Shown here: one piece after another, positions 62,417 to 64,000 of the stretch | Position numbering within the stretch: the first letter of the stretch is position 1 | How the letters are laid out: each line of letters starts with the position of its first letter | Source of the DNA: Pseudorhodoplanes sp. | Lineage (GTDB): Bacteria > Pseudomonadota > Alphaproteobacteria > Rhizobiales > Xanthobacteraceae | Length of the DNA stretch: 64,000 nucleotides | Assembly (NCBI GenBank): GCA_032027085.1 | Contig: JAVSMS010000001.1 | Coordinates: 1,690,332 to 1,754,331 of the forward strand | Direction: 5' to 3' | Notes under the pieces: model-generated | What the model saw: only the letters and a program-made list of their open reading frames with translations | The model's database searches: none | Told to the model about the DNA's origin: nothing | Position numbers and translations under genes: made by a program

Positions 62417-63316
62417 ATGAACCAAGCGAGGCCAGCCATGCTTTCCCCCGACCGCATTCTCGCGCCCGCAGATCTCGGCGCAGCCGCCGAGGATTATGAC
62501 GTGGTACGGCGCGCTATCGCGCATATCCGCACCACCTGGCGTGACCAACCGGAGATCGACGCCATCGCCGAGGCGGCCGGTGTCACTCCTACCGAACTGC
62601 ACCATCTGTTCAGACGCTGGGCCGGCCTGACGCCAAAGGCCTTCCTGCAGGCGCTGACGCTTGAGCATGCGCGTAAGCTCCTGCGCGATTCCGCCAGCGT
62701 GCTCGACGCGACCTATGAGGTCGGCCTGTCGGGACCGGGCCGGTTGCACGATCTGTTCGTAACCCATGAAGCGATGTCGCCGGGCGAGTGGAAGGCTGGT
62801 GGCGAAGGCCTCACGCTAACCTACGGCTTCCATCCTTCGCCATTCGGCATGGCGCTCGTTATGACGACGCCGCGCGGATTGTGCGGCCTGGCGTTAGCGG
62901 ATGCCGGCGAAGAGCAGGCAGCGTTGCGCGACATGCAGCGGCGCTGGCCGCGCGCCATCTATGTTGAGGATGCCGTGCAGACCGGGCCGGTGGCTCGGCG
63001 AATCTTCGATCCGGAAACCTGGCGGCCGGACCAACCGCTACGCGTCATCTTTATCGGCACCGATTTTGAGGTGCGCGTCTGGGAGACACTGCTGAAGATT
63101 CCAATGGGGCGCTTCAGCACCTATTCCGACATCGCCGCAAGGGTTTGCTCGCCGAAAGCCGCGCGTGCCGTCGGCGCCGCGGTCGGCAAGAACCCGATCT
63201 GCTTCGTGGTGCCGTGCCATCGCGTCATTGGCAAGAGCGGCGATCTCACCGGCTATCATTGGGGCCTAACGCGCAAGCGCGCCATGCTCGGATGGGAAGC
63301 GGGACAGGTGGCGTAG
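62417..63316 (+). CDS. Ada-like O6-methylguanine-DNA methyltransferase with AraC-type HTH
   Basis: A 299-residue fusion. Residues 30-125 are an AraC-type helix-turn-helix (AIAEAAGVTPTELHHLFRRWAGLTP), and the rest is the alkyltransferase domain with the acceptor Cys267 in PCHRVIG. It lacks the N-terminal methylphosphotriester domain and its zinc cysteines found in E. coli Ada, so it cannot be switched on by that route. Start ATG 62417 follows GAGGAAGG; an in-frame GTG at 62402 is possible. It removes methyl groups from O6-methylguanine and may regulate its own gene. Confidence 0.9.
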   Translation: MNQARPAMLSPDRILAPADLGAAAEDYDVVRRAIAHIRTTWRDQPEIDAIAEAAGVTPTELHHLFRRWAGLTPKAFLQALTLEHARKLLRDSASVLDATYEVGLSGPGRLHDLFVTHEAMSPGEWKAGGEGLTLTYGFHPSPFGMALVMTTPRGLCGLALADAGEEQAALRDMQRRWPRAIYVEDAVQTGPVARRIFDPETWRPDQPLRVIFIGTDFEVRVWETLLKIPMGRFSTYSDIAARVCSPKAARAVGAAVGKNPICFVVPCHRVIGKSGDLTGYHWGLTRKRAMLGWEAGQVA

Positions 63317-63384
63317 CAATGACCCGTCACGCCGAGATGGCCAACAATGCCGCCATCCCTCGAGGTCCCGCTTAGAATGACGGA

Positions 63385-64000
63385 TCAGGGCTGCGCCAGT
63401 TCGGATACTGTAATCGCCGGCTCGGCTGCGCGGGCAAACTGGCCCTTGCGATAATCCGCAAGCGTCTCCGCGCTCAGTCCGTCCATGAAATCGGCCAGAG
63501 CCTTGTAGGTGACGCAGCGCACCTCTGGCAGCCCGCAGACCGACCGCGCAAAGGTCTTCAGCGCCTCTTTGTAGGCGCCGCCCTGATAATCGAAGAAGTG
63601 ATGCCCGATATGCAACGGCGCGCGGTTGCCGGTGTAATTGGCGCGGAAATAATCGAGATAGGCCTGCACAATCTGGTCGCGGAAGAACGCCTGACGGCGC
63701 GGATCGGCTTTCGCGCCCGACTGCGCGACAAAGAAATTGTAGTCCATGGACAGGGTGGCGCGACTGGAATTGGCGAGCTTCAGCCGCGCCAGATTGAAAC
63801 GCCAGACGCCGTCGATCTTATCCGGCCAGGCATCGGCGGCACTGTTGCCACTGGTGTCGTAGCGGAATTTCCGTTCCTTCAGCACCGCATAAAGCCCGGC
63901 GCTGGTCGCCAGATACGGAGCGCGAAAGCCAACGATATCGGAAACGGCAAACGCGACCTTCACGTCCGCGGCGAAGCCGTTGTTCTGCGCAATATTGTTC
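63385..64000 (-). CDS. Polysaccharide deacetylase-like protein, 5' end outside the window
   Basis: The frame is open to the window end, so only the C-terminal 204 residues are seen. GFRAPYLATSAGLYAVLKERKFRYDTS is the late part of the NodB-type deacetylase fold (motif with Arg and Pro), and APLHIGHHFFDYQGGAYKEAL carries a likely catalytic His. It may be an exported carbohydrate esterase. Three quarters of the way through, CGLPEVRC suggests a disulfide. Without the N-terminus the metal-binding motif cannot be checked. Confidence 0.75.
   Translation of the reverse strand, partial: NNIAQNNGFAADVKVAFAVSDIVGFRAPYLATSAGLYAVLKERKFRYDTSGNSAADAWPDKIDGVWRFNLARLKLANSSRATLSMDYNFFVAQSGAKADPRRQAFFRDQIVQAYLDYFRANYTGNRAPLHIGHHFFDYQGGAYKEALKTFARSVCGLPEVRCVTYKALADFMDGLSAETLADYRKGQFARAAEPAITVSELAQP

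Overview
The window is a 64 kb piece of a GC-rich alphaproteobacterial chromosome. The gene order points to the Hyphomicrobiales, close to the Bradyrhizobium/Rhodopseudomonas side of the order: tsaB-rimI-fur-(plsC)-miaB-phoH-ybeY-corC-lnt-XRE-metK-trmB, rimP-nusA-ylxR-infB-rbfA-truB-rpsO-pnp, and fabI-fabB-fabA facing irr. The Irr protein carries the heme regulatory motif CPWHD plus the HHH site, which fits that group best. No rRNA, tRNA, CRISPR array, insertion sequence or prophage was recognised. Nearly all of it is ordinary core chromosome, so the interest lies in leaders, remnants, odd operon partners and small repeats.

Layout. 1-1813: tail of a terminal oxidase operon (two subunit III-like proteins and a small subunit IV). 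1881-7431: a minus-strand run with a DUF2189 membrane protein, a glutamine synthetase-like ligase paired with a Rieske oxygenase, a small unknown protein and a secreted MBL-fold protein. 7563-11392: a coiled-coil membrane protein, a PfkB sugar/nucleoside kinase, trpS and a universal stress protein. 11492-22878: a long plus-strand housekeeping run (NifU-like, tsaB, rimI, fur, a decayed plsC, miaB, phoH, ybeY, corC-like, lnt, XRE regulator, metK, trmB). 22900-23988: DUF2336 protein. 24103-34229: a candidate terminated leader or small RNA, then the rimP-to-pnp translation/RNA operon. 34316-38179: an AT-richer orphan gene, oxyR and katG (divergent). 38357-42027: fabA-fabB-(unknown)-fabI facing irr. 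42128-51903: SH3 protein, hydroxyacid dehydrogenase, MoeB-like enzyme, pseudo-protease, enoyl-CoA hydratase, alpha/beta hydrolase, glycosyltransferase, infC, a methyltransferase and a secreted small protein. 52193-56404: rpmI-rplT-pheS-pheT. 56554-64000: BA14K protein, a Dph6-like ATPase coupled to a Tat-exported amine oxidase, a YiiX-like hydrolase, an EI24 membrane protein, nth, DUF2244, an Ada-like protein and a partial polysaccharide deacetylase.

How the genes work together. The centre of the window makes and tunes the translation apparatus (IF2, IF3, RimP, RbfA, TruB, S15, L35, L20, PheST, TrpS, tRNA modification by TsaB, MiaB and TrmB) and RNA turnover (PNPase, YbeY). Iron and oxidative stress control sits around it (Fur, Irr, OxyR-KatG). 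The fab genes supply unsaturated fatty acids and Lnt finishes lipoproteins.

Most notable observations: a plsC pseudogene in its syntenic place between fur and miaB; a promoter-hairpin-hairpin-terminator unit ahead of rimP; hairpins that overlap or abut the translation starts of trpS, metK, trmB and the MBL gene; a 21-nt gap between nth and DUF2244 that is a palindrome holding both ribosome binding sites; a glutamine synthetase-like/Rieske pair that recalls aniline-type gamma-glutamylation; a trypsin-fold protein that has lost its catalytic His and Ser; and several unrelated families of small palindromic repeats between genes.
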